Below, piece after piece: positions 44,290 through 55,000 of a stretch of DNA of 64,000 nucleotides. Positions within the stretch are counted from its first letter, which is position 1; each line of letters begins with the position of its first letter. The stretch spans positions 1 to 64,000 of the forward strand of contig JBGAHR010000014.1 in assembly GCA_044226045.1 (NCBI GenBank), in the 5' to 3' direction. This DNA comes from Endoryza sp044226045 (lineage in GTDB: Bacteria; Bacteroidota; Bacteroidia; Chitinophagales; Chitinophagaceae). The notes beneath the pieces are model-generated. The model made no database searches and had not been told where the DNA came from. It saw only the letters and a list, made by a program, of their open reading frames with translations. A program made the position numbers and the translations under genes.

Positions 44290-44874
44290 TCAAAACCGAA
44301 AACCGGCTGTCAACTGGATTGCCTGGTTGTGAACAGAATTGCCGGCGCCGGTATTTTTTACCACATCGGTGGCTCCGTAAATATATCGCAGGCTTATCAC
44401 TGCACGATCATTCTTTGGAAAGGAAAAGTCGAGCCCCCCTACACCTGCGATCTCGGCAGATTTGTATTGATCTTTGATACTGGTGGTTTCATCCTGCAAA
44501 CCATCTTTTTCACGAGCCCGGAACAGCAGGCTGAATTGCGGGCCGAGATAAATCCCCAGCGGCCCAACACGATATTTGAACAAAGCAGGTATGGAGAAAT
44601 AATCGAGTTTGGTTTCCAAATCACCACTTTTACCTCCCATTCGATTGTACAGGAACTCGGGCTGGAATTGTATATGCTCAGCCAACGGAATTTCCTGGAA
44701 AAAACCTACTGTAATACCCACAAGCGGGTTAGAACTCTTTGCTGTTCTGTTCAACTCTATCCGTTGGATAGATCGGTTTACACCCGCTTTGAAGCCTGTA
44801 CGCTTTTTATCCTGGGAAAATGATTGAAATCCTACAATGAGAAATAACGCTAGTAGAATGGAGATTTTTCTCAT
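44290..44874 (-). CDS. PorT-like outer membrane beta-barrel protein
   Basis: 194 residues from the Met at 44874 (signal RKISILLALFLIVGFQSFSQ). Alternating aromatic strands follow (GFKAGVNRSI, QFQPEFLYNRMG, FSIPALFKYRV, GIYLGPQFSLLF, AVISLRYIYG) and the protein ends in Phe (LTAGFRF), as barrel proteins do. The small PorT-type outer membrane barrel family is widespread in Bacteroidota, and individual roles are mostly unknown. Confidence 0.85.
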   Translation of the reverse strand: MRKISILLALFLIVGFQSFSQDKKRTGFKAGVNRSIQRIELNRTAKSSNPLVGITVGFFQEIPLAEHIQFQPEFLYNRMGGKSGDLETKLDYFSIPALFKYRVGPLGIYLGPQFSLLFRAREKDGLQDETTSIKDQYKSAEIAGVGGLDFSFPKNDRAVISLRYIYGATDVVKNTGAGNSVHNQAIQLTAGFRF

Positions 44875-44979
44875 GTGCAACAGTTTTGGTTTGGTGATGG
44901 TCGGTTAGGTCTATCGTAAATTTAATGGATAAAGCTCAAAAATGAAATTTTTTTGACTCATCGCACCGGGTATGTGCCT

Positions 44980-44987
44980 TAGCTTTG
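44980..44987 (+). promoter_or_regulatory. consensus -7 element upstream of the DUF1572 gene
   Basis: TAGCTTTG matches TAnnTTTG exactly, 28 bases before the ATG at 45016. A TTTG lies at 44952-44955, giving a 24-base spacer, a little long for the consensus. Confidence 0.4.
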
Positions 44988-45015
44988 CTTTTAAATAGCC
45001 TTTAAACGGAAATGT

Positions 45016-45570
45016 ATGGAAAATTCATTTGGTAAAGATTACCTGGCCACTGCCATCAAACGACTGAAATATTATAAAGAACTGGGCGATAGAACCCTCG
45101 CACAGTTAACCGAAGCGGACCTCCAGTTTAGCCCAGGAGCAGAATCAAACAGTATTGCGGTCATCATTCAGCATCTTCACGGAAATATGAAAAGCCGATG
45201 GACGAATTTCCTGACAGAAGATGGCGAAAAACCCTGGAGGGAAAGAGATGCAGAATTTGAGAATCGCCCAATGTCGAAGGCCGAAATAATCTCAAATTGG
45301 GAGAATGGCTGGAGCTGCTTTCTGGACAGCCTGTCGAGCTTACAGGACTCCGATCTCTCTAAAACTATTTATATTCGAAAAGAACCGCTGAGCGTCATCG
45401 ACGCCATCAACCGGCAATTGGCCCACTACCCCTATCATGTAGGCCAGATCGTTTACCTGGGTCGAATGTTGAAAAAAGACCAGTGGAAAAGCCTTTCCAT
45501 AGAGAAAGGGCAATCCCAGCAATACAACCAGTCGGAAGGGCTGAAAGATCCGGCCAAAAAATTTGGATAA
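45016..45570 (+). CDS. DUF1572 (DinB-like) protein
   Basis: 184 residues, a four-helix bundle. IQHLHGNMKSRW supplies one His, and LAHYPYHVGQIVYLGRM the pair that with it forms the DinB-type metal triad. DinB-fold enzymes include thiol-dependent S-transferases, but this subfamily has no assigned activity. It is likely cytoplasmic, and lies between a barrel gene and the TamB gene on its own transcript. Confidence 0.88.
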   Translation: MENSFGKDYLATAIKRLKYYKELGDRTLAQLTEADLQFSPGAESNSIAVIIQHLHGNMKSRWTNFLTEDGEKPWRERDAEFENRPMSKAEIISNWENGWSCFLDSLSSLQDSDLSKTIYIRKEPLSVIDAINRQLAHYPYHVGQIVYLGRMLKKDQWKSLSIEKGQSQQYNQSEGLKDPAKKFG

Positions 45571-45753
45571 GCCCGCCCATTTCGGGAATTCCCGTTAAGA
45601 AAAACCTATGATTGGGGGATTTTTAAAGAATCCTGATTGAACCTTATGTCATTCACTTCCCTCCCGCATCCATCATTTTAATAAACCATTGATTGGTATT
45701 GTATTTGCTCAACAAGCATGATTGCCTAATTTTACACCTAATACCCCGCTTTT

Positions 45754-48700
45754 CTGAAAAAATTCTGGAAAATAACCCGTTCTGTACTGCTGGTGCTACT
45801 AGCCCTGATCCTGATGCTTTGGCTGGCCCTGCAGACCACCGTTGTCCAAAACTGGCTGGTGGGAAAGGTTACCAGAAAATTATCAAAGGATTTGAACACC
45901 ACCGTTAGTATCCGGCATGTCAACTTCAGTCTCTTTAACAACATGCACCTGGAAGGAGTACTCGTCAAAGATCACCAGAAAGATACCCTGTTATACGCCG
46001 GACAGGTGACGGTAAATATTACCGACTGGTTTTTTCTCAAAGACAATATAGTGCTCAAGAAAGTCGCTCTGTCGGATGCAACCATACAGATCGGCCGGAC
46101 TGATTCGGTCTGGAATTACCAGTTCCTGGTCGATTATTTTGGAGGTGGAAAGAAAAGCGGCAATGCCAAACCGATACAACTGGATCTGAAAGATGTCTCT
46201 TTCGATCATGTTGTTATTCGACAATTGGATGGATGGAGAGGGGAAGACATGATCATGGATATATCTTCGCTTCAACTGGATGCAGATAAACTTGATTTGC
46301 AAAAAAAGCTGGTCAGGGTCAAGACCATCAATCTGAAAAAACTCTTCTATACCATCCGCAATTATCCTGGTAAAAGGCCGCCGCTGCCCGATTCGAATGA
46401 AGAGGAGGAAAAATTCGTCAATGACCCACAGCATCTCAGATGGAATAAAGCAGGTTGGGATATTGCTATTGAAGAGGTAAACCTCGAAGACAGCAGATTC
46501 AGAAGTTATAAAGAGGGAGTGAAACCAGATCCGGGTTATTTCGAAGGGAAATACATCGATTTTACAGACATCAATGGAAAGTTCCGGAATGTAAAATGGG
46601 TCAACGATACCATTTTTGTAAAGACCAGCCTCAGCACTCGCGAAAGAAGCGGATTTGTGGTGACGCAGCTGACGGCCGATACCAAGATCCATCCGGAAGC
46701 CATGGAGTTTCATAACCTCGACTTACGTACACCCGGAAGCCGGCTGCGCGATTTCTTTGCCATGCGATACAACACTTTTGATGACATGAGTGATTTTATT
46801 TCAAAAGTGAGAATGGAAGGAAACTTTACCGATGCCAACGTCAGTAGTGATGATATCGCCTATTTTGCACCGGCCCTTCAGGCTTTTAAAAGATCCATCC
46901 GGATTGAAGGCAAAGTAAAAGGAACGGTGGAAGACCTGCAGGCCAAAAACCTGGTGCTGGAAGCCGGCAACAGCACTTACCTGAATGGAGACATCCGCAT
47001 CACGGGTCTGCCAGAAATTGACAAGACCTACATCGACTTCGAAGCAAATAATTTCAGAACGACCTATCTCGATGCCGTAACGCTGGTTCCGCAGCTTAAG
47101 AAATTAACCAACCCCCGGCTGGATCTGTTAAAATACCTCAGATTCAAAGGAAACTTTGCAGGATTTGTCAATGACTTTGTGACTTATGGTTCGCTGGAGA
47201 CCGCACTCGGCACCCTGATCACGGACGTGAACATGAAATTCCCTCCACATGGGCTTCCCCGCTACTCCGGCACCATCAAAACCGACAATTTTGACCTGGG
47301 CAAATTCATAGAAATGTCCAGCCTTGGCCGAATTGCCTTCAACGGAAAAATCAATGGATCAGGCCTGGAAAACGACAAAGTCAATGCAGAGCTCGATGGA
47401 CTGATTCACCGGCTGGAATATAACGACTATGCCTACCAGAATATTTCGGTAAAAGGAAATGTGGCCAAGATGCTGTTCAATGGTCAGCTGATTTCAAACG
47501 ACCCCAACCTGGACGCGAGCCTGGTGGGTCTGATTGATTTCAGCAAGAAGATACCCACCTTCGATTTCAATGCCAGCATCGCGAAAGCTGACCTGAAGAA
47601 GATCAACCTGTCGAAGGAGAACATAGAATTCTCCGGTAAATTCCGCTTTGATTTCAGCGGCAACAATATCGACAACTTCCTCGGAACTGCCCGCGTTTAC
47701 GAAGCCAATGTGCTCAGGAATGGTACCCGGCTCTCCTTCGATTCACTTTTTGTTGAGTCAAAAATCCTCGACAGTAATAAAGTCATTACGGTTGTCAGCA
47801 ACGAGTTCGATGCTGCGCTGGTGGGAGATTTCAGTATCGAGGAATTGCCCGACGCCTTTCAGAACTTCCTGAACAAATACTACCCCAGTTATATCAAGCC
47901 TTCCCGGAAAGTGCTGCGAAACGAGGATTTCAGTTTCGTCATTACCACCAAAAACATTCAGGACTACCTCGATCTGTTTGTAAAAGACCTGGGAGGTTTT
48001 AACAATACCACGATCACCGGCCGAATCAACAACAAGGAAAACCTGCTTGATCTCAATGCCGAGATACCGCAATTTTCCTATAAGAACATATCGCTGTATA
48101 ACCTCACCCTGAAAGGCGCCGGCGACCTGCAGAAACTGACCCTGCAAACCAATATCGGCGATGTGTACATTAACGACAGCCTCCATTTCCCCGGCACTTA
48201 CATCGATATCAGTTCCTCCAATGATGTTTCAGAGGTTAAAGTGAATACCAGCGCCAATCAAACATTGAACGCAGCCAATATTTCGGCCCAGGTAAAAACA
48301 AGAAGGGACGGAGTCAGTATTCGTTTCAATGAATCGAACTTCGATATCAACGGAAAGAACTGGACCATACAGGAAAACGGCGAACTGATCCTGAGTAAAG
48401 AACTCGTTGCCGCAGACGGATTGAAAATATTTAACGGACAACAGGAGATCCGAATTACCTCGGTTCCTTCCGACATTGGCACCAGCAACGACATACGCGT
48501 TGATCTGCAAAAAATAAATATCGGCGATTTCACCCCGTATGTTGTTCCCAGCAACCGACTGGAGGGTTTGCTGACGGGGTCTGTAGACATCATTGATCCC
48601 TTTGGAAAAATGCAGGTTGATATGAATGGTGAAACCGAACAGTTCAGGCTGGATGACGACTCGATTGGCCGGATTCAATTGTCAGCCAACTACAACCAGA

Positions 48701-50550
48701 AAACAGGTGTCGTTAATTTTAAAACCCATTCCGACAATCTCGACTATCATTTCGATGTAAAAGGCAATTACAATATCCTCGACACGAACAGTGCCCGTCA
48801 ACTCGATCTTACCACCGATCTCAGCAATACCCGCATCAATCTTCTTAAAAGATACCTGAACTCGGTTTTCAGTGATGTAACCGGTTACGCGACGGGGCAA
48901 TTGAGGATCGTAGGCCGGCCCGATGACCTGAACTACCTCGGCAATATCAAATTAAAGGATGGCAGGCTTACGGTTGGATATACCAATGTAACCTATACGA
49001 TCCCTTCGGCTAATTTTGATTTCAAGGAAGGCCTCATCGACTTCGGCAACTTCGCCCTGCTGGACACTTTCAAGAATGTAGGCATCCTGTCAAGAGGCAA
49101 ACTTCGACATCGCGGATTCAAAGACATGGACTTTGATTTTGCCATGAATACCTCCAAATTGCTCGTGCTGAACACCAATAGCAATACAAAAGACCTCTTC
49201 TATGGAAAGGTGATTGCCAAAACCAACATGACATTCAGCGGTCCGATGGAAGACATGGTGATGAATATCAAAGCCGAGCCCGCGGACAGCTCTTCCGTAT
49301 TTATTCGTTCCGGCAGCAGCCGGCAAAGCGGACAGGCAGATTTCATTGTTTGGAAAACCTACGGTCGCGAAATGGAAGCTGTTCGCAGTAATGAAGAGAG
49401 TAAACTGACCGTATTGCTGGATGTAAACACCAACCGGCTTGCCAATTTCAACGTTATCATCGATGAACTGACCAACGATATCATGAGTGCAAGAGGTCAT
49501 GGCAATCTCAAACTGCAAGCCAATACCGCAGGGCAGTTTAACATGACCGGGCAATACGATATAGACGAAGGAAAATACAATTTCAATTTTCAATCTCTCC
49601 TTCATAAACCCTTTACCCTGAAAGACGGCAGCAATATCCGATGGAGCGGTAATCCGACAGATGCTGATTTGAATGTAACGGCCGAATACCTGGCGGATGG
49701 CGTAAAGTTCAGCGATCTGGGTGACCAGGTGTACGCACAGGGTGGAGATATGGAGTACATCAAAAAGATCCGGGGTAAGGTAATGGTGCAGGCGAAAATC
49801 ACCGGCAAACTGATGAAACCGGATATTGATTTCTCGCTGGAAATGCAGGATCCGCAGTTGAAAAACGATCCGATCGTACTGAACATGCTAAGGGATATCC
49901 AGGCAGATAGAAATGAACTGAATAAACAGGTGGCCTTCCTGATCATCTTCAATAGCTTTGGCCCGCGCTCTACCTCTTCTCAAAACGGGTTGGGTAACCT
50001 GGCGGTGGAAGGTATCGTATCCAGCAGCATTTCCGGTTATATTTCCAGCGCCCTGAGTAAACAGTTTTCAAATATCATTCGAAAGATATTCAATGACGAA
50101 AGCATCAAGGTGAATTTCAATGCACAGCTATACAACGGATCCAACTTCCTGGCCAATAATACCGGCAACAGCGCCTTTGTGCTGGACAGAACCAACGTGA
50201 ATTTTTCACTGGCCAAAAGTGTGTTCAATGAAAGACTCACTTTTACTTTTGGCAGTGCGCTCGATTTTGGTTTGACTGCCGCCCAGGCCAGGGCCGCCAA
50301 CAGCTTGCAATTCCTCCCCGATATTACCGCGGAACTCAAATTACGACCCGACGGTAAACTCTTGCTCACCTTCTTTTACCGGGATTCCTACAATTACCAA
50401 TCGGCTACCGGTAAACAAAACCGGTCCGGAGCGGGTATCTCCTATCGTCGGGATTTCGAAAGCTTCGGTGATCTGTGGAGAAGCGACAGGAAGAAAAAGA
50501 AGAAAGCACCGGTAGCGCCGGTGGCAATTCCCCAGGCAGGATCGCAATAG
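45754..50550 (+). CDS. TamB-like translocation/assembly protein
   Basis: About 1598 residues if read from CTG at 45754. A GTG at 45793 would give 1585 but cuts off KKFWKITRSV, the basic n-region before the membrane anchor (LLVLLALILMLWLAL). No ATG precedes it in frame (a stop lies at 45739). The body is repeated long beta-strands of the AsmA/TamB type, and the last about 400 residues form the TamB domain (GNIKLKDGRLTVGYTNV, FNMTGQYDIDEGKYNFNF, GKLMKPDIDFSLEM). Such proteins span the periplasm and move lipids or help build outer membrane proteins. Total size and domain order are normal for Bacteroidota members. Confidence 0.9.
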   Translation: MKKFWKITRSVLLVLLALILMLWLALQTTVVQNWLVGKVTRKLSKDLNTTVSIRHVNFSLFNNMHLEGVLVKDHQKDTLLYAGQVTVNITDWFFLKDNIVLKKVALSDATIQIGRTDSVWNYQFLVDYFGGGKKSGNAKPIQLDLKDVSFDHVVIRQLDGWRGEDMIMDISSLQLDADKLDLQKKLVRVKTINLKKLFYTIRNYPGKRPPLPDSNEEEEKFVNDPQHLRWNKAGWDIAIEEVNLEDSRFRSYKEGVKPDPGYFEGKYIDFTDINGKFRNVKWVNDTIFVKTSLSTRERSGFVVTQLTADTKIHPEAMEFHNLDLRTPGSRLRDFFAMRYNTFDDMSDFISKVRMEGNFTDANVSSDDIAYFAPALQAFKRSIRIEGKVKGTVEDLQAKNLVLEAGNSTYLNGDIRITGLPEIDKTYIDFEANNFRTTYLDAVTLVPQLKKLTNPRLDLLKYLRFKGNFAGFVNDFVTYGSLETALGTLITDVNMKFPPHGLPRYSGTIKTDNFDLGKFIEMSSLGRIAFNGKINGSGLENDKVNAELDGLIHRLEYNDYAYQNISVKGNVAKMLFNGQLISNDPNLDASLVGLIDFSKKIPTFDFNASIAKADLKKINLSKENIEFSGKFRFDFSGNNIDNFLGTARVYEANVLRNGTRLSFDSLFVESKILDSNKVITVVSNEFDAALVGDFSIEELPDAFQNFLNKYYPSYIKPSRKVLRNEDFSFVITTKNIQDYLDLFVKDLGGFNNTTITGRINNKENLLDLNAEIPQFSYKNISLYNLTLKGAGDLQKLTLQTNIGDVYINDSLHFPGTYIDISSSNDVSEVKVNTSANQTLNAANISAQVKTRRDGVSIRFNESNFDINGKNWTIQENGELILSKELVAADGLKIFNGQQEIRITSVPSDIGTSNDIRVDLQKINIGDFTPYVVPSNRLEGLLTGSVDIIDPFGKMQVDMNGETEQFRLDDDSIGRIQLSANYNQKTGVVNFKTHSDNLDYHFDVKGNYNILDTNSARQLDLTTDLSNTRINLLKRYLNSVFSDVTGYATGQLRIVGRPDDLNYLGNIKLKDGRLTVGYTNVTYTIPSANFDFKEGLIDFGNFALLDTFKNVGILSRGKLRHRGFKDMDFDFAMNTSKLLVLNTNSNTKDLFYGKVIAKTNMTFSGPMEDMVMNIKAEPADSSSVFIRSGSSRQSGQADFIVWKTYGREMEAVRSNEESKLTVLLDVNTNRLANFNVIIDELTNDIMSARGHGNLKLQANTAGQFNMTGQYDIDEGKYNFNFQSLLHKPFTLKDGSNIRWSGNPTDADLNVTAEYLADGVKFSDLGDQVYAQGGDMEYIKKIRGKVMVQAKITGKLMKPDIDFSLEMQDPQLKNDPIVLNMLRDIQADRNELNKQVAFLIIFNSFGPRSTSSQNGLGNLAVEGIVSSSISGYISSALSKQFSNIIRKIFNDESIKVNFNAQLYNGSNFLANNTGNSAFVLDRTNVNFSLAKSVFNERLTFTFGSALDFGLTAAQARAANSLQFLPDITAELKLRPDGKLLLTFFYRDSYNYQSATGKQNRSGAGISYRRDFESFGDLWRSDRKKKKKAPVAPVAIPQAGSQ

Positions 50551-50554
50551 CGTG

Positions 50555-50702
50555 CGTTTATCGTTTTGCGTTTATCGTTTCACGTTGTCTTTTGTGTAAG
50601 CGTTTTGATGAAACCAAAAGCTGCACGCGTCGAGTGAAACCGCAAACTGCAAACCGCAAACTGCAAACCAAACGTGAAACGATAAACGCAAAACGATAAA
50701 CG
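50555..50702. repeat. perfect 32-bp inverted repeat of AAACNNN heptamers
   Basis: The left arm, 50555-50586 (CGTTTATCGTTTTGCG and on), is the exact reverse complement of the right arm, 50671-50702. The arms run in sevens (AAACGAT, AAACGCA). The 84-base centre contains AAACCGC/AAACTGC units at 50637-50669. The left arm starts 4 bases after the TamB stop, and the right arm ends 3 bases before the ribBA stop. It could be a bidirectional terminator. Confidence 0.85.
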
Positions 50703-50705
50703 ACT

Positions 50706-51914
50706 CTATTTTTTCAAAATCTCATGCCCCATCTTATCTCTCTTGGTGAGGAGGTATTGTTCGTTGTGGGGATTGGGGATCGTTTCAATGGGAACTGTTT
50801 CCGTTACCTCTATTCCATAACCGAGTAGGCCTGCTCTTTTCCTTGGATTATTGCTCATGAGCCTGAGTTTGGTAACACCGAGGTATCTCAGTATTTGAGC
50901 GCCGATTCCATAATCGCGTTTATCCATTGGAAACCCAAGGTGCAGGTTGGCTTCAACGGTATCCATTCCGTTTTCCTGGAGCTTATAGGCCTTCAGTTTA
51001 TTGATCAGCCCGATACCGCGACCTTCCTGGTTCATGTAGAGAATGACTCCTTTTCCTTCGCGTTCCACCATTTCCATGGCACAATGCAGTTGGTCGCCGC
51101 AATCGCAGCGAAGAGAACCCATGATATCGCCGGTAAAACAGGATGAATGCACACGCACCAATACCGGCTCGTCCTTTTTCCACTCTCCCTTGATCAGTGC
51201 GAGGTGCTCATTATTGGTGTTTTTTTCTTTGAAGGCTACCAGTTTAAAGTGACCATATTTGGTGGGCATATCCACGCGCACGATCTCCTCAATCAAAGAA
51301 TCTGTTTTGAGTCGGTACTCGATCAGGTCTTTAATGGAGATGATCTTCATGTTGAAGTTCCGGGCGATTTCCATCAATTGTGGTAACCGGGCCATGGAAC
51401 CGTCCTCGTTCATGATTTCAACCAGTACTCCGGCAGGTGCAAAACCCGCCAGTCGAGCCAGGTCGATGGTCGCTTCGGTATGGCCGGCACGACGAAGAAC
51501 CCCGCCTTTTTTTGCCCGGAGGGGGAAAATATGTCCTGGCCGGCCCAGGTCTTCCGGATTGGTGGCCGGGTCGACGAGCGCCTGAATGGTTTTTGAGCGG
51601 TCGTGGGCAGAAATGCCGGTAGTGCAGCCATGCCCCAGCAGGTCTACTGAAACCGTGAAGGCGGTTTCATGCAGGGCGGTATTGTTGTTGACCATCAGGC
51701 CCAGGTCCAGCTCCTCGCAACGATCTTCATGAAGCGGAGCACAGATCAGGCCACGGCCGTATTTGCTCATGAAATTGATGATTTCAGGGGTTACGGTTTC
51801 AGCCGCGCCAATAAAATCTCCTTCATTCTCGCGGTCTTCATCATCCACCACAATCACCAGGCGGCCGTTCCTGATGTCCTCAATCGCACTTTCAATGGTA
51901 TCCAGCATTGACAT
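50706..51914 (-). CDS. ribBA: bifunctional DHBP synthase / GTP cyclohydrolase II
   Basis: 402 residues from the ATG at 51914; a longer in-frame start at 51950 adds unrelated residues. The DHBP synthase half has VDDEDRENEGDF and HTEATIDLARLAG. The GTP cyclohydrolase II half has CFTGDIMGSLRCDCGDQL (zinc cysteines), NQEGRGIGLINKLKAY and MSNNPRKRAG. It makes two precursors of riboflavin in the cytoplasm. No other rib gene is nearby and no FMN riboswitch-like leader was recognised. Confidence 0.95.
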   Translation of the reverse strand: MSMLDTIESAIEDIRNGRLVIVVDDEDRENEGDFIGAAETVTPEIINFMSKYGRGLICAPLHEDRCEELDLGLMVNNNTALHETAFTVSVDLLGHGCTTGISAHDRSKTIQALVDPATNPEDLGRPGHIFPLRAKKGGVLRRAGHTEATIDLARLAGFAPAGVLVEIMNEDGSMARLPQLMEIARNFNMKIISIKDLIEYRLKTDSLIEEIVRVDMPTKYGHFKLVAFKEKNTNNEHLALIKGEWKKDEPVLVRVHSSCFTGDIMGSLRCDCGDQLHCAMEMVEREGKGVILYMNQEGRGIGLINKLKAYKLQENGMDTVEANLHLGFPMDKRDYGIGAQILRYLGVTKLRLMSNNPRKRAGLLGYGIEVTETVPIETIPNPHNEQYLLTKRDKMGHEILKK

Positions 51915-52002
51915 AATTTTCGGCAAAGTTAGGGTAGTTCCGGTTGCCACCCCTTACGAAAAAGGGAGTGATTTTCAGGGCCCGTCCGGGCCTTTATTTG
52001 CC

Positions 52003-52034
52003 TTGTTTTGTTGAGATTAAGTTTGCTATATTTA
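52003..52034 (+). promoter_or_regulatory. possible promoter of the first Oar-like receptor
   Basis: TTG at 52003-52005 is followed after 21 bases by TATATTTA (52027-52034), one base from TAnnTTTG. Transcription would begin about 35 bases before the ATG at 52077. Several TTG copies occur here, so the -33 assignment is uncertain. Confidence 0.35.
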
Positions 52035-52076
52035 TAAAGAATTTTCCTTTCTTTGCTCCTGTAAAACAAAACTAAT

Positions 52077-55000
52077 ATGCTTAAGAGAATTGTACGCTTA
52101 TTGCTTGCTGTACTCCTATTCCCCTTTGCCTTGAGCGCCCAGGAAACCAATAGTAGTATTGGTGGAACGGTGAAAACTGCTAAAGGTGAGCCACTTGTTG
52201 GCGCCACGATCACTGCCGTACACGTTCCGACCGGAACGGTTTACCGGGTTGCTTCCCGCACCGGTGGACGATTCAATCTTTACAATCTTCGCCCGGGAGG
52301 CCCCTACACGATCACTGTTACTTTTGTGGGTTTTGCCGATGGAAAAAAAGAGGACGTTTACCTGAACCTGGGTGAGAACTCTGTTCAGGATTTTGAATTG
52401 AAAGACAAAACCGGCAACCTGACTGAAGTAGTAGTAGCTGCCCGCAGAGCTCCGGCTACAGGTAAAGGAGGCACCGAAACCAGCATCGGTCGCGATAAAA
52501 TGGCCAACCTGCCGAACGTTGGTCGCGGACTGAACGACTATCTGAAATACACTCCGCAGGCAAAGATCACCGGTGACGGTGGTGTTGCTTTCGCCGGACA
52601 AAATAACCGCTACAATTCCTTCTTCATCGATGGCGCCAACAACACCGATATCTTCGGTCTGGCTGCATCGGGAACAAACGGTGGACAGGCTGGGGTGGCC
52701 CCGATATCTATCGACGCGATCGACCAGATACAGGTTGTACTCTCTCCTTATGATGCACAATTCGGAAACTTCACCGGTGGCGCAGTAAACGCGATCACTA
52801 AATCCGGTACCAACCAGTTGCAGGGTTCTATGTGGTATTACTATCGCGACCAGGGACTGACTGGTAAATCACCGGTAGCACTTCCCAAATCAGGATTCCC
52901 CGATGTGGTGGAAAGAACAAGGGTTTCTTCGTTTTCCAATAAGACTTATGGATTCAATGTAAGAGGTCCATTGATCAAGAATAAACTGTTTTACTTCTTC
53001 CTGGCCGAGTGGCAGCGCGATACCCGTCCGCAACCATTCAACATCGCCGATTATCGCGGTACTACCAACCAGGCAGGCATTGAAAACCTGGCTAACTACC
53101 TTCGCACAACTTACAATTACGAACCCGGCGGCTTCCTGGATAACCCGGAGAAAGTAAACGCCGATCGTATCAATACAAAGATCGACTGGAACATTAACGA
53201 TAATAACCGCCTCTCTCTCTCTTATCGTTATAACAAAGGTCTTCGTTACAATACGAGCACCAGCTCCAGCACTGCGATCAACTTTTACAACAACGGTTAT
53301 CTTTTCCCCAACAGAACCAACTCCTTCTCCGGTGAATTGAAAACCAACTTCGGCGGAAACAGCAACAACCGTTTGCTGGTTACCTATACGGATGAATTGG
53401 ATGACCGCGGACCCATCGGGCAGGCTTTCCCCCGCGTAAGCATTTTCGACGGACCGGGAACAATCACTTTCGGTACAGAAAACTTCTCTGCCGCCAACCT
53501 GCTGAAAGCAAAGAACCTCTCTATCCTGGATATGGTGAAGTTTTACAAAGGCAACAACATCATTACTGTGGGTACCGACAACGAATTCAACGATGTGCTG
53601 AACACGTTCGTTCGCGACAACTTTGGTACCTATACTTACAACAACATTAATGATTTCATCAACAACGCTACTCCCCGCCGTTATCAGCGTTCTTTCTCAC
53701 TGATCGATGCGGAATCAGGGGACGCTACCATCGCATCTGCCAAGTTCAAGACTATGCGTATCGGCTTCTTCCTGACAGATGAAATCAAGGTGAGTGATAA
53801 TTTCACTTTGATCCTGGGGGTACGTGCAGACCGCACTGAACTGCTCACCAAACCCAAAGAAGACAAATTCCTTAATGATACTGCACTGGCCAAGATCTCC
53901 CAGTACTACGACCTGAGAGGAGCCCGCTCCGGACAGGTTATGGATGCCCGTTGGATGATCTCTCCCCGTGTTGGATTTACCTATCGCATTCCTGAAGAAG
54001 GAATCGCGATCCGCGGTGGTCTGGGAATTTTTGCCGGCCGTGTACCACTTGTTTGGCCCGGCGGTATTTACAACAACAACGGTATAAGCATCGGTGGTGT
54101 TGACCTCAACCCTCCTTCTTCCGGCTTTACCTTCAATCCGGATCCATACAATCAACCAACGGCTGCTTCACTCGGACAGAACATCAGCAACTCCAGAGGT
54201 CAGATCGACCTGGTGGCAAAAGATTTCCGTGTTCCGAGCGTTTTCAGAACATCAATGGCCGTGGATAAGAGACTGGGTGATGGCTGGACTTTCACTACTG
54301 AAGCAACCTTCACCAAGAACATCTGGGAACTGGAATATCAAAACGTAAACATTCTTCCTCCGGTAGGTAAATCGGTGGGCCCCGATGCGAGAAATGTATA
54401 CTCATCAGGATCCGCTCCAACCCGTATTCCTCTTCGCTCCAATGGTACTAACCCTTACCCGGGTATGATTTACCTGTTAAGTAATAACCAGGGACGTCGC
54501 GGATTTGCCTGGACACTGACCTTCACCATCGACAAAGCTTTCAGAAACGGATTTGCATTCAACGCGAACTACACTTATGGAAGCTCTGTAACGAACAACG
54601 AAGGAACCAGTTCACAGAACAACTCACAATGGAGATTCATGGAAACAGTGAATGGCCGCAACTTCACACAGCTTTCTGTATCTGATTTTGACCTCGGTCA
54701 TCGTATCAACGCCTTTGTCAGCAAGCAGTTTGAATATGCAAACAAGTCTATGTCTACCACCATTTCACTGGTATACAACGGACAGTCTGGCAACCCCTAC
54801 AGCTATGTTTACCGCGGAAGCCCTGTTAATGACCAGGCATCCAGCGAAGCCAACGACCTGATCTACATTCCAACTGTTACTGAATTGAACAACATGACCT
54901 TCCTGACCAACACAGTGGGAGGTGTTACTTATACGGCCGCACAACAGAAGGAAATGCTGAACAACTTTATTGAAAGCGACAAGTATCTGAAAAAGAACAG

